In this document: positions 11,848 through 25,200 of the stretch, piece by piece
Layout: each line of letters opens with the position of its first letter
Numbering within the stretch: the first letter of the stretch is position 1
Origin: Stenopsyche tienmushanensis
Lineage: Eukaryota > Arthropoda > Insecta > Trichoptera > Stenopsychidae
Assembly: GCA_008973525.1 (NCBI GenBank)
Contig: WACJ01000044.1
Coordinates: 496,001 to 560,000, forward strand
DNA: 64,000 nt
Direction of reading: 5' to 3'
Program-made: the position numbers and the translations under genes
Notes under the pieces: generated by a model
The model's input: the letters and a program-made list of their open reading frames with translations, nothing else
What the model was told of the DNA's origin: nothing
Databases searched by the model: none

Positions 11848-12425
11848 GTAATGATGCTTTTCAAACAGGGGTTGAACACCACCAAGGTGGCAAAAGCCAT
11901 AAATGAATTTTACAGTGAAATGTTACTGTTATAGACGTGTCGTTTTTGATGAAAAAACTGGAAAACCCTCAAATTTTGATGATGATATATTTGAAAGTCA
12001 TAGTGTAAACAGATCCTCGATTAAGTATCCAAGGATTAATGCAGAAGATGCATTGTATGTAATAGAGCAACGAAACATGTGCAAAACTTTGTTGTTAAAA
12101 CAAAAAGTTCGTTCTTTTTTGTACTAAATTGTAACATGTGATGATAAATTTGTTTTTAAAAACAACAAGTCATAAACTTCAATAGTTTTCACCGAGACAA
12201 AAAACAATTCTGATTCCAAAGCCTGAATTGACGAGCCACAAGATTCTTTTATGCGTGTGGTGAGATTTTCACGGAGTTATTCAGCATTAAAAAATCAGCA
12301 ATTTAAAATGGGAAGAACATCCACACCCCCCATATTCACCAGACCTGGCTCCGATAGTTAATCAGCTTTTTCTTTGGAATATTCTCTGAAGGATAAACGC
12401 GATAATAATTAAATTTTTGTATTGT
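11848..12425 (+). pseudogene. Mariner-family transposase relic in mitoferrin intron 1
   Basis: Translation on the plus strand with frame changes gives an N-terminal helix-turn-helix-like segment (FKQGLNTTKVAKAINEFYSE). This is followed by GKPSNFDDDIFES, similar to the mariner linker region. After a deletion comes KILLCVWWDFHGV, and then HPHPPYSPDLAP of the C-terminal catalytic region. Several frameshifts and missing blocks show it is inactive. It is antisense to the host gene mitoferrin. Confidence 0.75.
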
Positions 12426-13900
12426 TAAACAATCGGCACAAACTTTCCGTTATTACTAACATAATATTGGTGAAACATATTTGAGAACTTCTAATTGAAT
12501 CTGCCAGTACACAGAATTCCAGTGATCTATTATTCTACAATATAACATTAAATTCAAATTTGCATAATTAAAAATAAACCTTTTTTGGTTTTTTTTACTT
12601 TCAGACGATAGTAAAGTATCTTAAATCACATTCAGATGAATTTAATTATGACAATCTCACACATTTAGTTAATAAACTATGAAGACAAGAATTCGTCGAG
12701 GAGAAAGTTACTCCACTACACGAGTAAATTTGAGACTTCATTTGGCAACAGATAATGCTTTCAACACAATTATGGAAGGAATTTTCGACATTGACCAAAC
12801 CATTTAAGCAAAGCCGAAATATCAAAAACTATTTTTTATATTACAGAAAAATTCACAAAGCATAAATTAGCATATTACTTTGCTTTAAAGCAATAAAAAT
12901 CCGCTGCGTGCAGTCATTCTGCCGTTTTACGACATTAACAGTCTTTTATTACTCAAACTATTAAATAACATATTGTACTTTTATGTAATACAACATTTAA
13001 TAGCATCGTCTGGCGATCTGAGACTTGAGAGTATGAGGAGTAATTTAGACTTGCACATCCAATAAGAATCTCATTCATAACGTAGAATGACAGCCGTCAT
13101 AATAATCGACTGGATCATCCCATTTTTAAATTTATGTCCAAACGCAGACGTGGAAGCGCTCTGAAAGTAATCTAAAATCAATCACATTGTGAAATGTATT
13201 AATTTATTGATCAATTATGTTGAATCTATAAATATACATCATTGTGTAAATTGTCATTATGCATTGCCTACAGTTCACTGTTATCAAAATAATAATAATC
13301 CAGTCAGACTATGAGAATAATTTCAGTTTCAATGATGATTCTTAAAAAAATCTTTATTCTTGCCATCTTTAGTCTGCATATTGTTATTATAAATAGCATA
13401 GTTGTAATTGGACAAATTCAACTATATAACCTTGCACTGAATTAATGTTTACACTCACTGAAGGTAACAAAACACGCCACACCATTGATAAATTTGAATG
13501 TATCGTTTTTTTATATTGTGGATTTGTTTATACAATTTTGAGGTTATGTGTGTATTTTCAAATTTAGTAGTATTTTGTTTATACAGATTTGTTTTATTAT
13601 TTTTCTTTCATTCAACGGCTAAATTGTTGTATTATCGGGAATTTTGTTAATGAATTGCTATTTTTTTTTTTTTTTGTTACGAAAATAAGTTCACATTTTT
13701 ATGAAAAATGAGTCGAAATATTGCATTGAAAATCAATCAATTTCGTGTATGACGATTTGTTATTCTTTTAGTCGAACGGGAAAAGACGTGATTGGAAGGC
13801 CGCGAGGATGACATATCGTCCGGTGCAAAATTTTAGCACTCGAAGGAGTTCCAATTGCTGCGCCACGACTCGTGTATTATCGAAATTAGAAAGTGAAAAA
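12426..13900. other. Mitoferrin intron 1, proximal part
   Basis: AT-rich sequence without recognisable exons. It contains a T homopolymer near 13660-13675. Confidence 0.45.
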
Positions 13901-13939
13901 TAACACCGATCGGATTTTCCCGGGCTTTCACATGCGACG

Positions 13940-14420
13940 TTGACAGTTTGTTTTTTAATTTGGCAATAATGACATCCCGGTCGGGCATGAGCGCATGTTT
14001 TGAAAGGATGACATTGGGACGGGTGGGAAGGTCTCGTGGCGGACGAGGGGCAGCGGAGGGAGGTCAGGGAAGGGGCGCGCTCGTCGGGGTTTATGTAACC
14101 GGGTCGGACGGCACGGCACGTGTGCGCCTCGGTGCGGCTCGGCGCGGTGCGGCAGCTGTCAGGGCGCTAGCGGTACCTTGACGGAGTCGAGCGGGTACAT
14201 GACGCAGTGCTCCATGACGCCGGCGATGGCTCCGGCCACCATGGCCATGAGCACATCCTTCGTGGGCAGAGACTCGTAATCCTCGAAGTTCATGGTGCCG
14301 GTGCCGCGGCGCGCAAACCGCGTCCGCCCGCCGCGACAGACCCGCGCCGACTGCCAGTGCGAGTGCCGTCGCCACCGCCGCACGCCGTTACGCAACCAGC
14401 TCTATAAACATTGCGCAGTT
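13940..14420 (-). promoter_or_regulatory. CpG island around mitoferrin exon 1
   Basis: This is a local GC- and CpG-rich block in otherwise AT-rich DNA. It covers mitoferrin coding exon 1, its presumed 5' UTR (14294 to about 14400) and the start of intron 1. It most likely marks the promoter and first exon. The short ORFs overlapping it on both strands are compositional. Confidence 0.55.
14177..14293 (-). CDS. Mfrn: Mitoferrin, coding exon 1
   Basis: The ATG at 14293 opens 39 codons encoding [21 protein letters not shown] and [10 protein letters not shown], ending at a GTACCG donor after 14177. The first transmembrane helix with the carrier motif PLDSVK is characteristic of SLC25 proteins. 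The acidic MNxxDYESLP start and AGAIAGVxEH are typical of mitoferrin (SLC25A28/37). The exon ends at phase 0 and joins exon 2 (10499-10584) to give DSVK-TRMQSL. Intron 1 is 3.6 kb and holds a dead mariner. Confidence 0.9.
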
Positions 14421-17400
14421 TTTTTTTTTAATTCTCATTCATAAAATCTATTTCAAAAATACGACCATACGCCTAATTTTATTTTTATAAAACCTGTTCC
14501 ATATATTTTAAATGTATTAATTACTTTAATAAATATAGACGAAATTATATATTCTTTTCTACTATGTACATTATTTTATTTTAACGAAAGACGAAAATAT
14601 AATTTAAAAACGTTTTATAATAAACTTATTAAAATGCAAGTATTTAATTGTAATAATATAATTTTAAAAAAGAAATTCATATAAATCACAAGCTAAATTT
14701 AAAAAAGGGGAAACAACAAACGGGGGGATTTTTTAAAAATCAATAACGTAATTATGTGTTTATATTGTATTATATCAGATTATAATATTAAAAAAAAAAC
14801 ATGTTTTTATAAATTATTAATTAAACGTCATTTTATTTCGAAATATATTTTTTTAATGTTAATTAATATTTTTAATGTTTTAATGAATCAAAACACAATA
14901 TAATGTGTTAAATCCTAATCAGATATGAATTTACATTTCGATATTGCTATTATTCATTTATTTCTGTTCAGCCTGAAAATATTGCACAATGTGTAGCAAA
15001 CTGTGCAATATGTTGATATCGGCGTGTTGTTCCTTATGTATTTCATACACGTTTAATATTACCTAACTGCGATCAACGTTAAATAAATCTATTTTTTTCT
15101 CAGAATCATTTGATAAACTATTCTAATTAAATTGTCGGACGATCATTATATTATTTTAGCGGCTCAAAGAATATTTTGGAAGTATATTTCTTATTATGGA
15201 CAATATAATACATTTGAAGACATATCAGCAATCAGTTTTGCCAACACATACAGCGCCATCAAGGCACCATTTAAAATAGCTGTACATAGTTTGAATGTTT
15301 ATCAAATCAATTTAATTAAATAAACCCAAAAGATGTTTTACATTTTAATATATTATTTTATGACCTCTTTTATTTCGACAGTACTTTTATGAATTTGTAG
15401 TCAGCAACATTTCACCGGATTAATTGTTGAGGAAATATTATTACTCGGTAATTGAGATTATAAATTTATGAAAATTGCATGTGACAATAAGGAAGATCAT
15501 GGAATTAATCAGAGGAACAATAAAACATGAATAGAAAGCAATCATTTATTTTGTAATGGTATCATTGTATTTTTGCAAGAGATGAATAAAAAATCTACAT
15601 AAAATGGATATTGTAAAAATAAAATACTTAACAAATTCAAAAAATTTAAATTAGCTGGGTTCTCTACGGTAAAAAACGTATTGATAATTCAAATTGCATG
15701 TTTAACAATATTCAAGAAATGTTTAAAAAAAGCTACCCCGAGCTTATAGGCTGAAAAATGTCTCTTTAAACCCAAAATTAAAAAGATCAATTTTGCATCG
15801 TCGAAAGCAATAAATTCGACGTACGGCATAAAAAATAAGCATTATAAATATAACTTATTTAAAAATTATTCATAAAATTAATGAACCATCGTCGTGCAAA
15901 TGTAATTTAAAATGTGTATCGCTACGTTGAGAAACCCAGTCGTTTAAAACAAAAAATACAATGTTATATATGCAATGTATTCATAAATAATATAAATTGT
16001 GTAACAAATAAATTATAAAGCCAACATTCTTTATACTAACTGTAAATAAAATAACATCCATCTACTTAGTGTTAGAATAGAAACGAGAGAACAATTTTAT
16101 ATATTTAATATGAGGGTTGAATAAATTTGAAATGTTTCATTTTCATCACAGTATAGACTAAACGTCTCCGAGAGCAGTCAGCTTAATCCTAGATCACTAA
16201 TCACATATTTTCGTTATATACTACATGACGATTGATGATTTGACGATATCGGTCAATAATTGGTTTATTTTCGGGACGCATGTTAAATGCGTTTGCATAT
16301 TAAATAGTCTGTGATACTAATGATTAGCGATCTAAGATTAATAAGAAAATGTCACTAATAGAAGAGAATACAAATATAATGAAGGCCGAAGGATTCATTT
16401 TTATATATTTACCATAAGCTATAACAATTGAGTTAAAAAATCCGAATCAAATTCTACAACCCATTCATTTCAAATATATTTATCAATTTTTTTTCTAATT
16501 CTTGCGACAATCGTTTTAATCATTGGTTTTGAATCAATCATGCACAATCAATGCCTACAATTATTTCCCAAATATTGATTTAAAAGATGAACATCGTATT
16601 GCAAGAAACTTATAATAATTAACGGGTAATGAAAGCTTAACGTAAAAAAGGAAATTCAAATCACCTGAAGCGTTCCCCGTATAAGGGCAATATTTTCAAC
16701 ACTACTCGGCTTTTCATTCTTTCATAATAATATAATCTAGCATAAATACTTAATGATAAAATATATATATATATGTTTTTATTCATCGTCCATCTATGCC
16801 TGAAATTATACATATTTATATGCAAGTATAAATATTTTTTTGCATTTCAATAAGAGCAAGAGTTCAGCATTTTACTACACGAAACGTAAAAATGTGCAAT
16901 ATTACAAGTACAGTTAACACAAATATATTAATTTATACACCTTATAGGAGTTTTAAAAATGATAAGCCTTTAGCAAAAGCACATTACATCACTTTTAAAT
17001 TCAAATCTCCTAGCCCCAGAGCGATACGGACAATAGCGACGTCAATTTCTATATAAATGTGAAATCCTTCAAAGACTATAGCGAAAGCGTAATATTAGAA
17101 TATCAAATTTACTCCATCCCTTTTCGAAATCTTTAATCGACATTTTACATTTGGCCCGTAACATTAAACGCGTAGTCTTCATGACGTATCCTAAAGGCGA
17201 TTGAATAGAATTTACAAAATTCAAGCGGAGCAATCCGTGTAAAATAATTCTCATCTCGTACAAAATGCATTTTTTTAAATTACAGAATCTGAGCATCTGA
17301 TGCTTTCGAAACGATATTTTTGTAACTGACTTAATAATATGCAAGCCTATGATACGTTTATTTTAAAGAGCAAATTAGGCACCGAGCATTCTCATTCGCC

Positions 17401-19147
17401 CGTTTCACAAAAGGCCAATCAAAACGGCTAAGGATTCAAAAAGATGCTGGCATATTATCACACTGTCTATTAAAATAGGCACACCATTTTACTATACATA
17501 TTTTCTATACGTACCGTTGAAAAAAAGCACATTTAAATAACATCCGTATATACACATTGAACTTTCGGAAAAATGAGACGCGGGATGACCCGACGGCATT
17601 TCGACGATGAAAACAAATGATACATCGAAGATCACATCTGTGCGTAGAATCGAGAACACAAAACGGTTTACAGAGCACTGCGGATTCAAAGATAAAATAT
17701 ATTTATGAAAGATTATGACAATCAATTATTGATAATATTGATGAAGAACATATCAAAAAGTATCGACACAAAATATATGAACAACATATGAAAACATGAA
17801 ATAAATTTTTCATACAGTTTATGTGCATTTAGGTCAAATAAAAACAAATTTATTTACATTTGTGATTTGTTTGTGACGAATATAAATACTTATTAAACGA
17901 TCGTTTGTATTGTAATTATTGTATTCTTTGTATATATCATATCATCACTATTGAATTTTGGAATAGAAAAAGGATCAATCTCCATACCTATTTATGTACA
18001 ATAATAAATAATGCGAGCGTACCTAATAAATTCAAATAAAGATAGTGTATATGCATTCCATAAACATTTAATTCACAAACACACAATAAGTGTATATTAC
18101 AACTATTGCTATGATTATTATTTTTTTGTTGTTGTAATAATTTAAAAATTAAAACGTGATGAAGAATAGATTTACATATTTATTCAAAGACAATAATTAC
18201 AACGATTAAAAAAATATACAAGAATGATAAATGATTTAATTTACTGAATATGCTAATATATTATTTATAAAATTATCAAATGAACAAAAAAAACAAATAA
18301 ATATTATCTTTCATGTATTATATTAAATCTGTTAAATACAACGGTTATAAAGAAAAAACAAACAAGAATAAATTTTTTCTTAAATTATTTGAGTATATTG
18401 ACAAAATAAATATTCACAATATTTATAACCAATATCGTCTTAATGTAACATGATATTAAAATCATGAAGTCTTCATGATGTAATCTGTTTATTTGTTTTT
18501 GTTGTTTTTTTTTTTTTTCGTTATCTGCATGCACAAGGGGTAGAATTCTAAGTAACGTAAATGTGAATAAAATATTAATTTCAATTATTTTCATATCGAC
18601 AGATGAGTTACTTAAGTGAAAAAATATCTTTTTATTGCTATTAAATTCTTTTAGAAAGCCTTACCCTTTGACATCGAAACATTTTTCACTTTACAATAAT
18701 AGTCACATGAAAAAAATTATCACTAAAAGATATAATTTCAGCCATTTTCGTGTTCAAAATTTTGTCCAAAACCATCAAGAGTCTCAATAATCAAACATCA
18801 GATATCACACCGATCAATAAAAATTACAAAATATTTATAAAATTAAATACGTCATTCTAAAATCTTCATATATTAATAATGTGTATCTAGATATATTTTC
18901 CATTTAATTATATGTCCATATGATGAAAATGTAATTTTTTGTTGTTGTTGTCGACATATGTTATATTTAATTTTGGCATGAACCTCTTATATATAAATAT
19001 ACACTTCTTTATAAGGAATTACTTTAATACTTAAAATAACTTAAAATATAACATACTTAAAAATAATAGAAAATATTCTGAAATGTGATAGTAAAAAGAA
19101 TTTTTTTGGGGTAATTTTTTAATGCGTGTAAGCTTATATTAATAGTT
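14421..19147. other. Intergenic DNA and likely Unc-115 3' UTR
   Basis: Separates the Unc-115 stop codon (19148-19150) from the mitoferrin 5' end; both genes are on the minus strand. It is AT-rich with many A/T runs and no conserved ORF. The part nearest 19147 is presumably 3' UTR, but several minus-strand AATAAA-like hexamers prevent choosing an end. A 10-bp inverted repeat (atattgcaca at 14979-14988, tgtgcaatat at 15002-15011) and an imperfect one at about 16183-16345 are the only structures noted. Confidence 0.45.
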
Positions 19148-19261
19148 TTAAAACAGGCGAGCTCTTCTTTTCATATCGTTGCGCCGCCATTGTGGTAGAC
19201 GATAGAATTCATGACGGCCACATTGAAGTATAGCTTCAAACTCAACATCAGATAAATGTCG
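19148..19261 (-). CDS. unc-115: Unc-115 exon 19: villin headpiece and stop
   Basis: Encodes RHLSDVEFEAILQCGRHEFY and RLPQWRRNDMKRRARLF, then a TAA stop. The LPxWRRNDxKxxxxLF end is the F-actin-binding villin headpiece core. The intron between this exon and exon 18 houses a Tigger element. Confidence 0.95.
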   Translation of the reverse strand, partial: RHLSDVEFEAILQCGRHEFYRLPQWRRNDMKRRARLF

Positions 19262-22200
19262 CTGAAATTGAATACAAAAGGAATTTTAAAACAAGAACAA
19301 TAACGCCACATTATAATAAAATTATATCAATCGTAAGACAGAAATACATTCCGTTTTTAGGTATCAAAGTAAAACGATTTAAATAGATTTATGCAATTTA
19401 TCAGTTTCAATTCAAATTCATACTGTATAATGATGTTATGATATCCAAACAAATCAACCTTACAGTTAACAATTATATACAGTCAACCTGCAGTAATCCG
19501 GCCCTAATCTAATCCGACGTCCCTTGTAATCCAAAATGACAATACATTTAAACCTCGATTATCCGGATGAATTACCGACGAGCCATTCGATGGAAGAAAT
19601 TTTACCGTAAACATTTCATCAAACTGATTTAAACTTTGTATAGATGGATGGGGCAGTGCATTGTCTAGTAAAAATAATATTTTCCTTCTTTTATCTATGG
19701 AGTTTTGATATTTTTTCACTTCTGGTATGAACTGTTTTTGATATCATCGTTTAAAAACATCACCATTCATCCAGGCGTTTTTCCGATGATCATATTCAAC
19801 CGGAAGACTTTTGATATTTTTAAAACTGGGGTTCATTGATTTTCCAATGACAAGCAGTGGTAATCTGTGTCTGCCTGCCATATTTGCATACACCATTATA
19901 GTGACACGTTTTACACCAGTTTTGTACCCAGGTGAAGTGTTTTCACATCTCGATGTAAAAGATTTGTTGGGTAGTTTTTTTTTCTAATTTAAACCGGTTA
20001 AATTCTTAATTAAATCTTTCCTTCTCCACAAATAGCTGTTGTTAATCATCTTTGTATGAACCCCATAAAAATACACTCATCAACTTCTAGATTTCCTGAT
20101 TTTTTCAAATTTTTTTTGTTGATTTTCTGTTTCTTCTGATATTAAACAATTAGTAAACTCTGTAATATGCAATCCATTACATAAGTTAGCAAAAGTGGGC
20201 ACGATTCTCCATGTGCATGTGCAAGAAAGCTAAACATCCAGAGATGGATGGAGTGGCTATAAGGTTTGTATGCTCAATCGGTCCAATTTTCGGACCGCTG
20301 ATATGACGAATGAGTACCTCACGATCGTATGCCATACCTGAACATAATGATAGGAAAAAAAATAAAGATTAGACAACTTAGTTTATATTATAAAAATGGA
20401 CATTTGCCACATCCTTGTTACGGCCCTGCGTGACAGTACTCTATATTCAAACTGAATAACCCAAGACCACCTTATAAAACGATTTTCGGATTACCGCAGG
20501 TCGACTGTACTACTATGATGAAAACTTTTAAGGTTAATTCCTTAATTATATTTTGAGCTATACACAATATTATAAAAATTAAAAGAATGTTTAATTTTAT
20601 AAACCCAACAAGATAGAAGCGTCCTTTAATATTAATAAAAACAACTAATGCCTACCTCCAAATTAAGCCTGTCGACGTCGTGCGGCAACCTATAATTAGT
20701 GATCAATAGAAGATGGTAGGGGTAAATTTTGGCAGGTTCATGTACGAGGTGTGAATGTGCCATGTTGGGCAAAGATCGGCGTACACCACCGGGAGCACGA
20801 TAAGTGCCGCTGACTGAATTTGTTCCAGCACGCAACACCCCTACAAACGTCGATGACACTGGTAACTCAGCAGCGGTCTAATGAAAAATAAAATTGCATT
20901 GTAGACATATCCATATTTTTAAAAAACACACTATATCATGCAAATCAAAAAATTTAAGCATCCGATAGTCTGAAGGTCCGTCGTAATCGATTGAAATAAT
21001 AATTTGAGCTTTACGCGTTTTTAATTAGTCATGAGCAAAAACCTAAAAAAATACATTTCATTTTAACAATATATTTTAGAAGCAAGAATAAAATGTGTTA
21101 AATGTTATGTTAATTAGATAAAGTAAAAAAATATTGCAGAATATACAATAGAAAAAGCTTATGATTCTGGATGTATAATTAAAAATATTTACATGTTTCT
21201 TTTACCTAATAGTAAAACGGATAGTAGTTAAACCATTATTTCAGCAAAATTCTTAACAAAAATTAATAAAACCGTATTTAAAGTATTTAGTATGAATTTT
21301 AATCAGTTGTTATTATTGAAAAATAAAAACAATTAAATTTCAACATTTTTATCAAATATCAAGCTATCAAACTTTTATAAAACTGGACAAGCTGTTAAAT
21401 TTATTGTTCAATTTTACAGAAAAACAATCTTACTTAGTTTGACTATAAAAAATTATGACTACATAAATAAATAGAATTCCAAACACATATTAAAGATGGT
21501 AATATGTATTTGGCAAGGAAAAAAATAATATAAAAATATAAAAAATAGTTTCAGTAAAGTCAAATAGACTGCCCTTTAAATATCAAATGAAAGCTCTTCC
21601 TTTAATGCAATTTATTTAAAATTTAAAAACAGTGTTTATTTTCGTCCATAAAATTAATAAATGTAGAAAAGCTGGTCCATTAATAATGATTAAGTCTCGC
21701 ACTGGACTGTTGCGGATTTTATTGTGATTTTTTAATGAGCTGCATCATCTCTATAAACCAAAAATATGATTCCCGCAAAAACCCAATATTCCATCAAAGC
21801 AATTAAATAATAATTGATTTAATAATTTCCAAAATTCAATTTAAGTACGTAGTCAATACCAAATAAAATTCAAATAAGCAAGAAGGTATTATACTGTTAT
21901 TTATAAGCAAAAAATATGTATCTTACCATAGCGCTTCGGTCTACATCCGTGATCGATCCTCCAGAAACTGTTGAATGGTAATAAAGAAAGCATAAGCCAT
22001 GTCTTAATATGTAACTTATTTACAAGTAAAATCTTACATTACTTAGCACCTTGAGTTAAAAATGTACATAGATGCATAGTAGATAATGGATTTTATTGAA
22101 ATTAATTATATGGAGAATTGAAGTAAACCGATTGTGGAAAAATTCTTAACGTACAATTAAATAAATCGATAAATATTTGTCAAATATACAGAGAGTTCAA

Positions 22201-25200
22201 ATTGATTATTCTTTTCATCTAGTTGTTATAGCAGCTCTGGTTAAACAATTAAATTATATAGCGCCATAGATTTTGAAATGTACGAAGTTGACTGAAAAGT
22301 AAAATTCGTTATATATTGTAATATTTACAAATACATATTTCGTTTGGTTCTTTTATTAAAAAGCACAATCGATGCAAATCTTTGTTAACTAACTTAATGC
22401 AAATAACTCTTCAGAGAAAGTTCATAGAAGTAGAGCTGGTAAACTCTCAAAACCAATAAATTTAAAACCAAAATTTATTAATGTTGTTAAAGAAGCGTAA
22501 TAATAGAAAGATTTTTAAGCATTAATCAAATGAAAATATACTACGTAAGATAGTTAGTAGTGGCATTTTCAATGCAATTGATATAAACATGATTCTTACT
22601 GTCTGACTTCCCACTGCTGAACTCAGTGCTATGAGTCTTATCACCTAGGCCGCTGAATGAGAAGTCCCCCTGAATAAACATGTAAACTATTAATAAAAGC
22701 GTTAACAATTGAAAGAAACCATACATTTCATAATATCACACCTTATAAATTTGCAAGTAAAAAGAAAATATTGCTTTTGCAGAATTAAATTAAAAAATTC
22801 ATAATATTGAGAATTATGTCTAATTCCAAAATATATACTGCGCTATATTACCATTAGTCAAATAAACTTTTAAATTAATTAATATTGAAATTGTAGCTTT
22901 CACAAAAACCACGCCTATTAAAATTGATAATTAGGCCCAAAAAATAATTTATAAACACAATATTTTCTTTTTTCGTTGTAATTTACACAACCTACCAATA
23001 CCTGCTTGCATATTTCTAATGTATTTACATTTAAGAAAAAAAAAACTGAGATCAGCATTTAATAGACGCGTTGCAGATATTGGAAGGTTATTGAAATATT
23101 TTATATACACACTGTAATTAATTTCTAAAATAGTAACATAAAATGGTTAAATATATGCATATATTTATATCACTTTCAGGTTCAAATCCATGGTTTGCAG
23201 TTGCATTTTAGCTATCTATTTTATAAAAACAATTTAAAATAGATTTAACGCACAGATGTGGACTTTGATCATCTTGAAGTTGAAAACTTACTGATTTAAA
23301 GATAGTATTTATTAACAAGGTGCGAAAATTATTATGTACGTATATAAGATTGTTTGCTAGATAAAGATCTTCTATCAAATATACAATTGAATAGAACTAT
23401 TTGAATCCTTTCCTGGCTGGTTTTATTCTATTTTTAATCTAATTTTTTTCCTGTTTAATAAAAGATTAACACATTACATCCGGGGGAAACTTTGTGCGCA
23501 TGTGTCTAATTAAAACAGAGCCGTAACGAGGGTCTCAAGCGCCTGTGGAAAGTATCTACCTTACGCTACGTTGTTTAGTATTTGTTTGACAACAATCAAT
23601 AATCTTCAAAAAATGCTGTACATCGCATATTGACTGAAAATTTGGATATGAGAAAGCTGTGCGCAATATGGGTTCCATGTTTGCTCACAATCAAACAAAA
23701 ACAACGTTGTGATGACGTTTCAATCGAGTGTTTGGCGATGTTTCACAGCAATAAGGCCAGATGTGATGGAAACATGGGTCCATCACATCTGAGACAAAGG
23801 AATGTGGGGACCCTCCACTTACCCGAGCTGTTTGTTGGTCTCACTATTCGGGAGCATGCCAACCCGCTCAAAAAATGTGCACAGCATGGTGCAAAACGAA
23901 GCTGTTCAAAGAAAACTGATCGTGTGGCTTGTTTAAATTTTATAATCGGCTGGGTTGACACAATGTTTAAGCGATAATGAAAAAAGAAGGGGGAATAAAC
24001 AACTTAAGTATATGTTATAAAAACAGACAGAGTCAATTAATGTTGATTCGTGTAAAGTAGAATGGCCAAGTAAAATAAAAACCATGTGCAAATCTCGACT
24101 GGGTTGGTATTCTGCGTTTTGCGCCCCAAGCCCAGTTGCGCTCGTGGCGGGCATTTTGCTTTGCCACCCCCTTGTTACGGTTCTGACTTTAAAAAAATAC
24201 AGTTTCAACAAATCCTCATAAGACAAGCAGTTTATAAAAATACGCTTCCCGTACGTAATGTGTTAACGCTTTGCACTCGAGACCCTTTTTCGCGCAGCAA
24301 ACCAGCAACTCGAGATGTTTCGCAGCACTTTTGGCGATTTTTTTTATTCCTAACTTAAAATCATTATACACACAAATTAATGTATAAAACTTTTTTTTTG
24401 ACATTTTATATGTATGTAAACCTTTATGAATATAATTTCTTAAATATTAGTCTCTGTAATTTTGTTGTGTGATATTTCACAAAACAATTGCCAAGATGCG
24501 TGCCCGGTTTTTCGGGGCAAGTATTATAATAATATGTGGTTTGATGTTTTGTGCCGGCTTTGTTTCTTTGAGAACAGACTTTGCAATCCTTCCTAACTCC
24601 TGTTCAATGCTTATAGGGATCAAATCATATGGTGAGTGAGAGTCACCCTTCGAGTGCAAAGAGTTAATAAGATATTTTACAATTTTGTTTGGCTGACAAA
24701 TTTTAAATTGTAAATACAAATTCTAACAATTAATATGATAAAAAGCCATACTTAATCTAAAGATTTAGCTATAACCAATAGTGTTTCTTTTTGTTTATTT
24801 TTAATGAGGATTAAATTACTTTACAAAATAGAAAACAATCATCATCATATATATTAATATGCATAAAACAATATTAGGAATCAAACATTGTCTATAGTCA
24901 CGTTTATAGACAATTCATAATAATACTCTCTGTGCAAAGAATAAAAAGATAAAATAAAAATTCTAACCATAAAACAAAATTTAACGACAAAATTGAAAAA
25001 TAATTTCAAAAAAAAGAATCGTTTGAAATTGACCAACAAGAAAATTTCCATAAAAATCTACTTGCAATATAAAAAAACGGGTATTTTTGACAGTATTGCA
25101 ATAAAGAATGAACAGAAAAAACAATAATATTGTTTGAGGATAACATATAAGAATCGAAGTATTTCGAGTTGTTTCATATTTATGCATCCAATAAATAAAT

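Noticed and set aside
13948..14407. Several ORFs on both strands around mitoferrin exon 1
   Set aside because: They are compositional ORFs of the CpG island. Only 14177-14293 on the minus strand matches a known protein.
22028..22046. A 12-bp microexon between Unc-115 exons 16 and 17
   Set aside because: Read in the required phase it introduces a TAA stop.
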